DNA of 64,000 nt from Nocardioides ungokensis (GCF_013466985.1 NZ_CP059164.1:4039001-4103000), one strand, 5' to 3'. Counted from the stretch's first letter, positions 39,269 through 48,664 are shown. A program made the numbers and translations. The notes: generated by a model not told the origin, from the letters alone.

Positions 39269-40018
39269 ATGCGACGTCTCGTCATCGGTCTGGCCGCACT
39301 CGCGGCCCTGGCCCTCGCCGCCCCCGCCCAGGCCATCACCAACGGCTCGGACGACGGCAACGCCCACCCCAACGTCGGTGGGCTGGTCGCCGACCACGCC
39401 TACTCCGACGGCACCTGGCTCTACTGCTCGGGCACCCTGATCAGCCCGACGTGTTCCTGACCGCCGCCCACTGCGCCGAGGGTGGGGGCGACCGGGTGCG
39501 GGTCACCTTCGACCCGGCCTACCAGGACGGCGACACGACGTACGCCGGCACCTTCCACGGCGACCCGCCTACAACCAGACGCAGAGCGACCCGCACGACA
39601 TCGCCGTGGTGGTCCTCGACAAGGCGGTCAAGGGCATCACCCTGCGACCCTGCCGAAGGCCGGCTCGCTGTCCGGGCTCTCCGGCGACCAGAGGTTCACC
39701 TCGGTCGGGTACGGCGCGCACGAGGTGACCAACCAGCCCGGCGGGCACCAGTACCTCTACGACGACGTCCGGATGGTCGCGACCGGGACCCTGAACTCGA
39801 TCAACCCCGCGTGGCTGCGCATCTCGATGAACCCCGCGACCGGCAACGGCGGCACCTGCTACGGCGACTCCGGCGGCCCGAACTTCCTGGGCAGCACCGG
39901 CATCGTCGCCGCCACCACGATCACCGGCGACGCGATCTGCCGGTCGACCAACGTCGACTACCGCCTCGACACGGCGTCGGCGCGGTCGTTCCTGTCGTCG
40001 TACGTCGCCCTGCCCTGA
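39269..40018 (+). CDS. Secreted trypsin-like serine protease (three frameshifts)
   Basis: About 250 aa after adding three single bases (near 39449, 39567 and 39646; 753 nt then). Signal peptide MRRLVIGLAALAALALAAPAQA, mature start ITNGSDDGNAHPNVGG (the usual I-x-N/G-G activation site). Catalytic triad: His in FLTAAHC, Asp in DPHDIAVVVLD, Ser in GTCYGDSGGPNF. A GGAGGA Shine-Dalgarno sequence precedes ATG 39269. It is either a degraded or, more likely, a mis-sequenced chymotrypsin-fold protease of the S1 family. It is followed by a GC hairpin. Confidence 0.85.
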
Positions 40019-40027
40019 TCCACCGGG

Positions 40028-40054
40028 GCGGCCGCGGACTCGGGCCGCGGCCGC
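40028..40054. terminator. GC-only hairpin between convergent genes
   Basis: GCGGCCGCGG (40028-40037) pairs perfectly with CCGCGGCCGC (40045-40054). It separates the protease and the VC0807-type membrane gene. Confidence 0.55.
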
Positions 40055-40061
40055 GGCCGCG

Positions 40062-40757
40062 TCAGGCCGAGGCCGGGCTGACGACGAGCATGCCCTCCTT
40101 GCGGGCGACGACGAAGGCGGCGGCGATGGTGACGGCGACTCCGCCGACGGTCAGCGAGAGCATCGCCAGGTTCTTCAGCAGCACGAAGCTGACCATCGAC
40201 TGCGACAGGAGCAGCCACAGGGTCACGAAGCCCTTGGCGAGGATGACGAATGCCCACATCAGGGTCAGCTGACGGAACAGCCGCCTGATCCGGGGGCGGG
40301 ACGCGAGGTCGTGGGTCATCGGGTAGAAGTCGGAGGCCAGCCGGGACACGACCGGACGCGCCGTCACCAGCGAGCCCAGGAACAGCGCGCCGACCAGGGT
40401 GTCGGTGACCACCGGCTGGAAGAAGTAGACGAACGAGTTGCCCGTCATCAGCGTGAACACGGTCTTGGCCGTCATCACCGAGACGGTGAGCGCGAGCAGG
40501 CCGGACATGGGGCGGCGCGTGGCCCAGCGCCACACGGTGGCGGCGTACGTCCAGGCCAGGGCCAGCACGACGGCCACGTCGAGGCCCCAGTTCACGATGG
40601 CCGCGTAGAAGACCACGCCCGGGATGATGACGGCCACCAGCAGGCTCCCTGCGAGCCGGGTGAAGATCGAGCGCAGCGACGGGGGCTGGTGCCCTTCCGT
40701 GGCGTCGCCGTCTGTGGGCAGGGTCGCGGGGGCGAGCGTGGCAGAGCCGAGGGTCAT
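40062..40757 (-). CDS. VC0807-type membrane protein
   Basis: 231 aa, six membrane segments. SLLVAVIIPGVVFYAAIVNW and LTLMWAFVILAKGFVTLWLL with the soluble phrase DFYPMTHDLASRPRIRRLFR resemble the VC0807/DUF3159-like family of intracellular-septation-A relatives; the function is unknown. ATG 40757 is preferred over an upstream start. A good TACAAT -10 box lies about 90 nt upstream on the same strand. Confidence 0.72.
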   Translation of the reverse strand: MTLGSATLAPATLPTDGDATEGHQPPSLRSIFTRLAGSLLVAVIIPGVVFYAAIVNWGLDVAVVLALAWTYAATVWRWATRRPMSGLLALTVSVMTAKTVFTLMTGNSFVYFFQPVVTDTLVGALFLGSLVTARPVVSRLASDFYPMTHDLASRPRIRRLFRQLTLMWAFVILAKGFVTLWLLLSQSMVSFVLLKNLAMLSLTVGGVAVTIAAAFVVARKEGMLVVSPASA

Positions 40758-40847
40758 CGTGGCCTGTCTCCGGCGGGGGCCGGGGTCGACGGTGCACCGG
40801 AAACGGCGGGGCGATCGCCCCTCGTGTGAGACCTTCTCGGTAGTCCC

Positions 40848-40853
40848 ATTGTA
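40848..40853 (-). promoter_or_regulatory. -10 box of the VC0807-type gene
   Basis: TACAAT on the minus strand is one of the best -10 boxes in the window. GTTGGG 16 nt upstream is a weak -35 candidate. Confidence 0.5.
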
Positions 40854-40936
40854 CGGGGAGGGCCCTACTCCCAACGAATCGGCGATGGCCCCGAACGGTC
40901 GGGACCTCGGTCATCCGTCGCCGCGACTCCCGTCCC

Positions 40937-42163
40937 TCACAGCCGGAACGGCGGCTCCCGGTCCAGCTCGGCGCGGGCCAGCGAGGCGAGGTGCACCTCG
41001 TCGGGTCCGTCGAAGATTCGCATCGCGCGGTGCCAGCCCCCACATGTCGGCCAGCGGGGTGTCGTCGGTGACGCCCATCCCGCCGTGCACCTGGATGGCC
41101 CGGTCGATGACCCCGGTGACGATCCGCGGCACCGCCACCTTGGCCGCGGCGACGAGGTGGCGCGCCTCCTTGTTGCCGTGCGCCGTCGATGACGTACGCC
41201 GCCTGGTGGCACAGCCCGCGGGCCTGCTGGAGCTCGATCCGCGACTCGGCGATCCGCTCGCGCAGCGCGCCCTGCTCGGCCAGCGGCTTGCCGAAGGCGA
41301 CCCGCTCCTTGGCGCGCGCGACCATCATCGCCACGCCCGCTCGCCGGCCCCGAGGGCTCGCATCACGTGGTGGATCCGGCCGGGCCCGAGCCGGGCCTGG
41401 GCGCAGGCGAAACCCGCCGCCCTCCTCACCGAGCAGGTTGGTGACCGGCACCCGCACGTCCTCGAAGACGGTGACCGCGTGGCCGGGCTGGTGCTGGTGG
41501 CCGAAGACCGTGACCGAGCGCTCGACCCGCACCCCGGGGGTGTCGATCGGCACGATCACCATCGACTGCTGGCGGTGCCGGGCGGCCTCGGGGTCGGTCT
41601 TGCCCATGAAGATCAGGACCCTGCAGCGCGGGTCGGAGGCGCCGGAGGTGAACCACTTGCGCCCGTTGAGGACCCACTCGTCCCCGTCGCCACGATCGAG
41701 CTCTCGATGTTGGTGGCGTCCGAGCTCGCCACCGCGGGCTCGGTCATCGCGAAGCCGGAGCGGATCTCCCCGTCGAGCAGCGGCCGCAGCCAGCGCTCCT
41801 TCTGCTCGTCGGTGCCGAACAGGTGCAGCAGCTCCATGTTGCCGGTGTCGGGTGCCTGGCAGTTGAGGGCCTCCGGGGCGAGCTCGTTGCTCCAGCCGGT
41901 GAGCTCGGCGAGGGTGGCGTACTCCAGCTGGGTCAGGCCCGACTCGCTGGGCAGGAAGAGGTTCCACAGCCCCGCTCGCGGGCCTTCACCTTCAGCTCCT
42001 CGACCACGGGCGGGACGGTGTGGTCGTCGTGGCCGCGCTCGGCGCGGAAGGAGTGGTACGCCGCCTCCGCGGGAAAGACGTGCGTCTGCAGGAACTCCGA
42101 CAGCCGGGCGTGCAGCTCGACGGCCCGGTCCGACGGGGCGGGGAAGGCGGGGTAGATGTCCAT
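40937..42163 (-). CDS. Acyl-CoA dehydrogenase (about six frameshifts)
   Basis: About 408 aa in reconstructed form. Fragments in order: MDIYPAFPAPSDRAVELHAR, MELLHLFGTDEQKERWLRPL, SGFAMTEPAVASSDATNIES, GRKWFTSGASDPRCRVLIFM, VARAKERVAFGKPLAEQGAL, GVIDRAIQVHGGMGVTDDTP and RIFDGPDEVHLASLARAELD. These are the FAD-binding and CoA-binding blocks of the ACAD family with an N-terminus typical of the ACAD10/11-like group. At least two breaks are G-run losses and one is a T-run gain; others are unclear. The density of breaks is the highest in the window, so a true pseudogene cannot be excluded. It ends 2 nt after the npdG-like gene. Confidence 0.8.
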
Positions 42164-42165
42164 GC

Positions 42166-42840
42166 TCAGACGTCCGTGACCCGCAGGCCGGAGTGGGCCT
42201 TGTAGCGGCGGTTGATGCTGATCAGGTTGGCGGTGAGCGCCTCGATCTGGTGGGCGTTGCGCAACCGGCCGGCGTACACGCCGCGGACGCCGGGGATCGT
42301 CTCGGCGAGCGCCTGGACCAGGTCGGTGGCCTCGCGGGCCTCACCGAGGACGAGCACGTCGGTGTCGACGCTGTCGACCTCGGCGTCGTCGAGCAGGACC
42401 GCGCTCACGTTGTGGAACGCGCCGATCACGGTGCTGTCCGGGAGCAGTGCCGCGGCCTGCTGGGCCGCCGAGCCCTCCTCGACCTGGAGCGCGTAGGCAC
42501 CCTGCTTGTCGAAGCCGAGCGGGTTCACGCAGTCGACGACGACCTTGCCGGCGAGCTCGCCGCTCAGCGACTTCAGCAGCTCGCCGTGGCCGTCCCACGG
42601 CACCGCGACGACCACGATGTCACCGGCCTCCGCGGCCCCGGCGTTGTCGGCCCCGGTCACCGTGCCGCCGGTGGCCCCGGCGAGCTCCCGGGCCGTGTCG
42701 CCGGCGCGCTCGGCGCTGCGGCTGCCGATCACGACCGGCAGTCCGGCGGCGGCGAACCTGCGGGCCAGCCCGCGGCCCTGGGGTCCGGTGCCGCCGAGGA
42801 CGGCGACGGTCCGGCCGGCGAGGGTGTCGGGCAGGGTCAC
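42166..42840 (-). CDS. npdG: NADPH-dependent F420 reductase
   Basis: 224 aa Rossmann protein. VAVLGGTGPQGRGLARRFAA binds NADP; VIGSRSAERA supplies the 2'-phosphate contact; VDCVNPLGFDKQG and VSAVLLDDAEVD are typical of F420:NADPH oxidoreductases (Fno/NpdG). It regenerates reduced F420 for enzymes such as the PPOX-class protein at 16133. GTG 42840 is the start. It precedes the acyl-CoA dehydrogenase by 2 nt, so the two share a transcript. Confidence 0.92.
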   Translation of the reverse strand: MTLPDTLAGRTVAVLGGTGPQGRGLARRFAAAGLPVVIGSRSAERAGDTARELAGATGGTVTGADNAGAAEAGDIVVVAVPWDGHGELLKSLSGELAGKVVVDCVNPLGFDKQGAYALQVEEGSAAQQAAALLPDSTVIGAFHNVSAVLLDDAEVDSVDTDVLVLGEAREATDLVQALAETIPGVRGVYAGRLRNAHQIEALTANLISINRRYKAHSGLRVTDV

Positions 42841-42910
42841 GATGTGCTCCTAGGGGCTCGGGGGTCCGGCCTGCTCAGGCTAGTGGGGCCGCGGGCAGGG
42901 TCGATCCGCT

Positions 42911-42969
42911 GGTTGAGGTGCGAGCGCGACCCGCTGGTTGAGGTGCGAGCGTCAGCGAGCCTCGAAACC
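42911..42969. repeat. R3 repeat: half copy plus full copy
   Basis: A 16-nt half copy GGTTGAGGTGCGAGCG (42911-42926) and a complete 34-nt copy (42936-42969) in direct orientation. The full unit is an imperfect palindrome ending GCGAGCCTCGAAACC. It lies between the start of npdG and the end of the esterase gene. Confidence 0.9.
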
Positions 42970-42995
42970 CGGCGAGACCGACCGCCGCGTCCACG

Positions 42996-43898
42996 TCAGG
43001 CGCGCAGCAGCTTCCCGATCCGGGCGATCACGTCGTCGACGGCATCCGCCGCAGCAGGGCTCCACGGCCCCATCTCCATGAACCCGTGGATCAGGCCGGG
43101 GTAGGTGACCTGGTCGACGGACACACCCGCGGCCTCGAGCTCGGCGGCGTACGCGTTGCCCTCGTCGCGCAGCGGGTCGAACTCCGCGGTCACCACCAGG
43201 GCCGGGGCCACGCCGGACAGGTCGCCGAGCAGGGGCGAGAGCCGCGGGTCGGCGGGGTCGAGGTCGGCCACGCCGCCGACGTACTGCTGGAGGAACCACG
43301 TCATCGTGGGCGTGTCGAGGAAGTAGCCCTCGGCGTTCTCCTCGCGGGAGGGGTAGTCGCCGAACTTGTCCACCGCCGGGTAGAGCAGCACCTGCGCCTG
43401 CACCAGGTCCGGCAGCGTCTGGGCGACGACCGCGGAGAGGTTGCCGCCGGCGCTGTCGCCGCCGACCGCGAGCCGGGTGCCGTGCAGGTGCTCGGCCGCC
43501 CAGCGGGTCGCGGCGATCGCGTCCTCGACCCCGGCGGGGAACGGGTGCTCGGGCGCCAGCCGGTAGTCGATCGCCAGCACCGTGGTCTCCGCGCCGGCGC
43601 AGATCCGGCGGCAGGTGGGATCGTGGGTGTCGAGGTCGCCGAGGACGTAGCCGCCGCCGTGGAAGAACACCAGCGTCGGTGTCTCCCCCGCCCCCTCGGG
43701 TCGGTACAGCCGCGCCGGCCGCCCCGCCACCGTCAGCTCCTCCACCGAGCCGACCGGTACGACGTCCTCGGGCTTGACGAAGTCCACGGTCAGGGTCCGG
43801 AACGCCGCCCGCGCCTCCTCCGGCGTCCCCTCGTGCATCTTCTTCTCGGCCGCGTTCACGACGTCGAGCAGGGTCTGGATCTGTGCGTCGACTGGCAT
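42996..43898 (-). CDS. Alpha/beta hydrolase of the hormone-sensitive-lipase family
   Basis: 300 aa esterase. The oxyanion motif HGGGYVLGDL (near residue 79), nucleophile Ser in GGDSAGGN (near 147), Asp in VVTAEFDPLRDEG and His in GLIHGFMEM make the HSL (group IV) pattern. It probably hydrolyses short acyl esters inside the cell. ATG 43898 begins MPVDAQIQTLLDVVNAAEKK, the usual helical cap of the family. It is isolated by repeats on both sides. Confidence 0.93.
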   Translation of the reverse strand: MPVDAQIQTLLDVVNAAEKKMHEGTPEEARAAFRTLTVDFVKPEDVVPVGSVEELTVAGRPARLYRPEGAGETPTLVFFHGGGYVLGDLDTHDPTCRRICAGAETTVLAIDYRLAPEHPFPAGVEDAIAATRWAAEHLHGTRLAVGGDSAGGNLSAVVAQTLPDLVQAQVLLYPAVDKFGDYPSREENAEGYFLDTPTMTWFLQQYVGGVADLDPADPRLSPLLGDLSGVAPALVVTAEFDPLRDEGNAYAAELEAAGVSVDQVTYPGLIHGFMEMGPWSPAAADAVDDVIARIGKLLRA

Positions 43899-44048
43899 GC
43901 GCCGAACCTACCGATCGGTACGAAGGGCAGTTGGCCGGTCCGTCCGCTGGACTCACACGGGCACGGGGGTCGGCGGTGCCGAGCTGCCCCCGGTTCGTGC
44001 CTGTGGACAACGAACGACTCTCTCGCGCGGCCCGGGAAGAACGCTCTC

Positions 44049-44933
44049 ATGACCAAAGAGCCCAACACCCTGGATGCAGTTGAAGCCCTGACCCGCCTTG
44101 GCGGGATCGCCGCCTCCGGCGAGTGCTGGCCCTGACCAGCAGGCGCCGGTTGAACGCAGCAGTGGAAGCCGACGAGGTGATCAAGCTGGGGCGAGCGCGG
44201 TTCGCGCTCCCGACAGCCGATGCCGCACGTTCGGCGGCGACCCGGCTGGGTGGTGTCATCTCCCACCTGAGTGCCGCCCAGCACTGGCAGTGGAAGGTGA
44301 AGCTGCCGCCGACCCGACCCGCGGTCACCGTCCCTCGTCGACGTCACGGTCTCGACACCGACGGTGTCGAGGTGCACTGGGCGGACCTCCCACCCACGGT
44401 GGTCGTGGACGGGGTCACCTCGCCGGAGCGGACGGTGGTCGACTGCGCTCGCGCGTACCCGCTGGGACGTCGCCCTCGCGGTGGCGGACTCGGCGTTGCG
44501 CTCCGGCCTGGACCCCGTCGAGCTGAGGCAGGCAGCCCTGCGCTCACCCCGCACCGGCCGTACGAAGGCGCTCCTCGTCGTCGACGCGGCCGACCCCCGC
44601 GCGGCGAACCCGTTCGAGTCGGCACTGCGAGCGATCGCGCTCGACGTACCGGGACTCCACGTCGAGCCGCAGCAGTGGGTCGGGGACATCGGCCGTGCCG
44701 ACCTGATGGACCGGCGCCTGCGGCTGGTCATCGAGGCGGAGTCCTTCGAGTTCCACGCCGACAGTGACTCCTTCGGCCGCGACGTACGCCGCTACACCGG
44801 CTTCGCGAGGGCGGGCTGGACGGTCGTCCGGTTCACCTGGAAGGAGGTGATGTTCGACCCCGCCTATGTGCGCGCCGTACTCATGGACCTGGTCGCGCTC
44901 GGCCCGCGAAGCTGCGCACCCCTGGCGGCGTGA
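44049..44933 (+). CDS. AbiEi/DUF559-type protein with nuclease-like C-terminus (two frameshifts)
   Basis: About 294 aa. The N-terminal third (MTKEPNTLDAVEALTRLGGI, then LALTSRRRLNAAVEADEVIK) is a winged-helix region like AbiEi antitoxins; the C-terminal third (RADLMDRRLRLVIEAESFEF, then DVRRYTGFARAGWTVVRFTW) is like DUF559, related to very-short-patch-repair nucleases, with the acidic residue in IEAE. Breaks are near 44124 and 44461. Such proteins are common, usually solitary, in actinobacteria. No AbiEii toxin partner is present. It is bracketed by inverted repeats that share GGGCAGTT. Confidence 0.7.
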
Positions 44934-44936
44934 GCG

Positions 44937-45014
44937 GAACTGAGGGCAGTTCAGTCCGGTTGCGCGCAGTCCCCGCTCGAGTGAGCAGCTTCAGGAGCGA
45001 ACTGCCCTCGGTTC
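44937..45014. repeat. Inverted repeat after the AbiEi/DUF559 gene
   Basis: GAACTGAGGGCAGTTC (44937-44952) and GAACTGCCCTCGGTTC (44999-45014) pair at 15 of 16 positions around 46 nt. A weaker relative, CGAAGGGCAGTT with GAGCTGCCCCCGGTTCG, lies upstream of the gene at 43921-43997. It may be a terminator or part of a cassette boundary. Confidence 0.6.
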
Positions 45015-45033
45015 GGCGCGGACGGCACGCCGA

Positions 45034-45887
45034 TCAGCCCAGGTAGTGACGCACTCCGGAGGCGAGGGCGCGCGCGTAGGTGGCGCGGCCGGTGGTGGTG
45101 GTCATCCGGTGGGCGTCGGGAGTCGCGCATGTTGCCGAGCTCGACCATCACGGTCGGGACGTCGGAGAGGTTGAGGGTGCCGAGGTCGGAGCGGAAGTCC
45201 AGCCCGTCGCCGCCGGCGATGTAGTTGGCGACCGCACCCCCGCACCGCGCAGGGCGGCACGCTCGCGCAGGCCAGCCGGCGGGAGGTCTTGTAGATGTCG
45301 TGGGTCCACGGCTTGCGGTCGGTGGGGGCTATGACGTGGAAGCCGTGCGCGCCGGAGGTGTAGCTGCCGTCGCCGTGGATGCTGACCTTCAGGTCGGCGT
45401 TGGCCTGGTTGCCGGCCCGGCCACGGACGTCGACGCAGGGGCCCCAGCGGTCCTGGCGGGTTGCTGGTGCGGGTGAGGATCACCGGGCGCCGAGGTCGTG
45501 CAGCCGGGTGCGCAGCAGCCGCGACACCTTCCAGGCCATGGTCGCCTCGGGGAAGCCGCCGCTGGTGGCGGTGCCGGTGGTGTTGCACGGCTTCTTGAAC
45601 CGCCGGCCGGCACCATCCGTTGATCTTGCGCGGGTAGTTGTGGTTGCCGAGCTGGTGGCCGGGGTCGATCACGATGGTGCGCCCGGCCAGCGGGCCGGCC
45701 GCGGCCCGGGCGCCGTCGGCGGTTCGGTCCATCGACCGGCTGACCGGTGGCGCGCCCCGGCCGGCGTACGACCGGCGGTCAGGTCGACCTCACCCGGGTT
45801 TCGTCTCCGCGACCAGACCGTCTCGCCGACCACGCCGGCGATCAGCAGGACGAGGGCGAGCAGGGTCGCCGTCGTGCGCCTGCTCAT
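45034..45887 (-). CDS. N-acetylmuramoyl-L-alanine amidase (several frameshifts)
   Basis: About 285 aa reconstructed. A basic start and a membrane/signal segment (MSRRTTATLLALVLLIAGVV) precede a zinc amidase of the Amidase_3 family: IVIDPGHQLGN (zinc His), VSIHGDGS with GAHGFHVI (second His), and PTVMVELGNMRDS with the catalytic Glu. It cuts the bond between muramic acid and the peptide stem. Several one-base breaks lie between 45200 and 45750. ATG 45887 overlaps the galE stop (ATGA), so the two genes are coupled. Confidence 0.8.
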
Positions 45888-46887
45888 TCGTACCCCAGGA
45901 TCTCCTGGCGCTTCTCGCCCCAGGCGAGCGCCGAGGCGATCGCCTCGTCGAGCGAGAGCTGGGTGTGCCAGTCCAGCAGCCGCGCGGACTTGTCGACGTT
46001 GGCGTAGGCCCCCACCGCATCACCCGGACGCGGCGGCGCCTCGGTGACCGGCACCTCCTGGCCGAAGACCCGCTGGAAGGAGTCGATCAGCTCGCGCACG
46101 GTCACACCGTCGCCGGTGCCGATGTTGATGACGGTGCTGGGGGCGTCGGCGGCCGCGAGCACGTCGTCGAACTTCTCGACCGCGCGCACGTGCGCCCGCG
46201 CGAGGTCCCACACGTGGATGTAGTCGCGGATGCCCGTCCCGTCGCGGGTCGGGTGCTCGGTGCCGGTGATCGTGAAGGAGTCCTTGATGCCGCGCGCGGC
46301 CATCACCAGCTGGCCCAGGACGTGCGAGGGCTCCTTGGCGTAGATCCCGGACTCCAGGTCCGGGTCGGAGCCGATCGGGTTGAAGTAGCGCAGGATGATC
46401 GCGCGCAGGCCGGTGGCCACGGCCATGTCCTCGAGGACCTGCTCCATCATCCGCTTGGTGCGCGCGTACGGCGAGCCGGGCGCGAGCGCGTCCTCCTCGG
46501 TGACCTCGAAGTCGTCCTTGGTCGCGTAGAGCGACGCCGAGGAGGAGAAGAGCACCCGGGGCTTGCCGAGCGCGACGAGCTCGTCGAAGAGCTCCAGCGA
46601 CTTCGCGACGTTGTCGCGGTAGTACTCGTAGGGCTTCTCCACCGACTCGGGCACGACGATCCGCGCGGCCATGTGGATGGTGGCGTCGATGTCGGGGTGC
46701 TCCGCGACGATCCGGCGCAGCAGCTCACGGTCGGCGATGTCGCCCTCGTAGAAGATCCGGTCCTTGACGAAGGCGAGCGGCCCGGTGAGCAGCGAATCGA
46801 GATCACCGGGGTGTGGCCGGCCTGCTCGAGAGCCTTGGCCGTGGTCGAACCGATGTAGCCGGCGCCGCCGGTGACGAGAACCTTCAT
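45884..46887 (-). CDS. galE: UDP-glucose 4-epimerase or similar NAD-dependent sugar epimerase (frameshifted)
   Basis: About 334 aa after one base is restored near 46800. MKVLVTGGAGYIGSTTAKAL binds NAD; VLFSSSASLYATKDD holds the Ser/Thr and YARTKRMMEQ the Tyr-x-x-x-Lys dyad; ILRYFNPIGSDP and GIRDYIHVWDLARAH are strongly GalE-like. It supplies UDP-galactose for cell-wall or surface sugar synthesis. The symbol is given because of the RDYIHVxDLA motif; other sugar epimerases are possible. The amidase gene follows in the same operon. Confidence 0.88.
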
Positions 46888-47067
46888 GCGGGCCACCATA
46901 ACGTCGCCACGGACCGGAGGTTTAACCCCGGCCGGGCGGGGCAGATGAGACCCGTCTGTCGGATCTCGGGGCGATCGGAGTGTTGTGGTCAAGCGCGTCA
47001 TACCCAATTTCGGGGGTTCTGCACATTCGCCGCTGGCGAGGCGCGGGCGCTCCGGCCATCGTGGGGG

Positions 47068-47241
47068 ATGCACGAGTGGCGGTTCGAGACCGCGGGACAC
47101 GACGGTGGAGTGGAGTCGCTCTCCACGCCGTTCGAGGACTGGTGCGCGGAGCGCAACGTCCACCCCGAGACGCTCGGCGCCTGGGAGTGCTTCGAGGCCG
47201 CCCAGTCGGCCGCCCGTCACGACGAGCTCGCCGGCGCCTGA
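47068..47241 (+). CDS. Small FEDWC-motif protein, copy 1
   Basis: 57 aa, MHEWRFETAGHDGGVESLST then PFEDWCAERNVHPETLGAWE and CFEAAQSAA. Part of this sequence (S-x-F-E-D-W-C then V-H-P-E-x-x-x-A-W-E-x-F-E) recurs in the protein at 48174. The single Cys and two Trp suggest a small structured domain, perhaps a DNA- or metal-binding one, but nothing is established. It ends within a hairpin and faces a small gene on the other strand. Confidence 0.55.
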   Translation: MHEWRFETAGHDGGVESLSTPFEDWCAERNVHPETLGAWECFEAAQSAARHDELAGA

Positions 47242-47257
47242 GGGAGCCCAGGCGCCG
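47232..47257 (+). terminator. Hairpin over the end of the FEDWC gene
   Basis: CGGCGCCTG (47232-47240) pairs perfectly with CAGGCGCCG (47249-47257) around 8 nt, overlapping the stop codon TGA. Confidence 0.6.
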
Positions 47258-47272
47258 CTCGCGGGGCCTACG

Positions 47273-47464
47273 TCAGGAGCGGACGGCGTCCGACTCGTCG
47301 ATGAGTCGCGGGTCGGGGACCTCGGCGGCGTCGGCCCTGTCGGCGGCGTCGGGCAGCTCGGCCATGACGGTGAGGTCGTGCGTCGAGCGGGGGTCGATCC
47401 ACACCCGGGTCGCACCGACACGGTGCAGGGCGTCCTCGATCGAGGTGAGCAGCTGGTCCACCAC
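47273..47464 (-). CDS. Small LLTSIEDALHRVG-motif protein, copy 1 (probably truncated)
   Basis: 63 aa from the first usable GTG: VVDQLLTSIEDALHRVGATR then VWIDPRSTHDLTVMAELPDA. Coding similarity to the region 47720-47886 continues upstream to about 47525 (ADRKILTLHSPIGADVVDQL), but an in-frame TAG near 47545 blocks extension, so the gene may be truncated or carry an error. The pattern helix-R-V-W-I-D-strand recalls a small alpha/beta domain. Function unknown. Confidence 0.45.
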   Translation of the reverse strand: MVDQLLTSIEDALHRVGATRVWIDPRSTHDLTVMAELPDAADRADAAEVPDPRLIDESDAVRS

Positions 47465-47719
47465 GTCGGCACCGATCGGGGAGTGCAGCGTGAGGATCTT
47501 GCGGTCTGCGGCACTGAGCTCGCCTTCCGGTTCAAGCGGCGGGGGGTCCTACATGTGGAGCAACGAGCACGAGCCGGCGAGGTCACCCCCACGGGTGAGG
47601 CGAGACGCTGGTCCCGAGATCGGAAGGCAAGAAGGTTAACTCGCCGGTATGTCGAACGGGTAAATGGGGCCGAACTTCGGTCCGGCGTGCTATCCGGGAC
47701 GCCGGCCACCGACGGGGCT

Positions 47720-47886
47720 GGGTCGGACAGCTCGGCCATCACGCGAGGTCGGGCCCCCAGTGGGCGTCGATCCAGACCCGACCGGCGCCGACGCGGTGCA
47801 GCGCGGACTCCACAGAGGTGAGCAGGTCGTCGAGGACCTGGGGGGCACGGGTGAGTGGACGTGAGGATGCGGCGGGGTTCGGGCAC
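47720..47886 (-). pseudogene. Broken second copy of the LLTSxExALHRVG gene
   Basis: From GTG 47886 it reads VPEPRRILTSTHPCPP, then shifts frame at a C6 run to QVLDDLLTSVESALHRVGAG and RVWIDAHWGPDLA, where TGA (47739) stops it; a second shift would continue VMAELSD. The aligned parts match copy 1 at 47273-47525. Two breaks suggest decay or sequence errors in C and G runs. Confidence 0.45.
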
Positions 47887-48173
47887 CGGCCTACCTTTTC
47901 GCGTCGTCGGGGGATGACGGTGCCCGGGAGAGCGGGGGCGACCGTCGTGCGGCGGTCCTGCTTCTAGAACGTCCAGCTCGCGTCCCCGTCTTGCTGCCCG
48001 AGATGCTAGCGGCGCCGAACCGGCCGTCAAGGGATCCGCAGACATTTCCCGACGTGTCGCCGATCCCGATGCACGGTCTAGTCGGGCTGCAGTCGGGGAG
48101 CCGCCGGCCCGATGCTTCCGACGACCTCGGGATCCGTCAGCCCCCGCGGACGTCGAGAAGAGGGGTGTGGACG
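47887..48173. other. Gap upstream of the second FEDWC gene
   Basis: Nothing with coding character is recognised. It is less GC-rich than its surroundings around 47940-48060 and presumably holds the promoter of the gene at 48174. Confidence 0.4.
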
Positions 48174-48644
48174 ATGAGCAACTTCGGACGAGGCGGCACC
48201 GACTGTCTCCTCTACCCCGACGAGCCGCCGCGCCCCGGGCTCACCACGTCGTTCGAGGACTGGTGCGAGCGCCAGGGCGTCCACCCGGAGGATCCGGAGG
48301 CCTGGGAGCGCTTCGAGCGCGCGTCCACGACGCCGACACCGCCGGCGCCGGGCCCGGTCGCGGGGTGCCTGACCGCTCAGGCAGGTACGCGCGCAGCGCG
48401 CGCCCCACGGCCACCGCGAGCGGCAGGGACAGCCCACCACGCGGCGACCCCGAGGGCGATCCAGATCCACAACATGGTTAGACTGTGCCGCCCGCCCGGT
48501 CACGGGCGATGCACACGCGGACCACGCGACAGTAAAGAAATCACCACATTTCCAGCCCGCCCCACGACTCGATCGAGCCGTGAACGGGCTGAGGAATCCG
48601 GCATCACCGCCGGATTGGGGGCGTCTCACGTGTCGACCGCGTAA
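48174..48644 (+). CDS. FEDWC-motif protein, copy 2, with uncertain C-terminus
   Basis: The open frame encodes 156 aa. Only the first 60 residues look genuine: LTTSFEDWCERQGVHPEDPE followed by AWERFERASTTP, matching the FEDWC protein at 47068. The tail after about residue 60 (rich in Arg/Pro/Ala, with changed composition) may come from a missed stop or frameshift. A GAAGAGGGG Shine-Dalgarno sequence precedes the ATG. Function unknown. Confidence 0.45.
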   Translation: MSNFGRGGTDCLLYPDEPPRPGLTTSFEDWCERQGVHPEDPEAWERFERASTTPTPPAPGPVAGCLTAQAGTRAARAPRPPRAAGTAHHAATPRAIQIHNMVRLCRPPGHGRCTRGPRDSKEITTFPARPTTRSSRERAEESGITAGLGASHVSTA

Positions 48645-48664
48645 CGAAAACATGTCGCAGTTGG

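Noticed and set aside
46888..48045. Long minus-strand open frame across the small-protein region
   Set aside because: Only short patches match the LLTSxExALHRVG family and in changing frames; the remainder has shadow-like composition.
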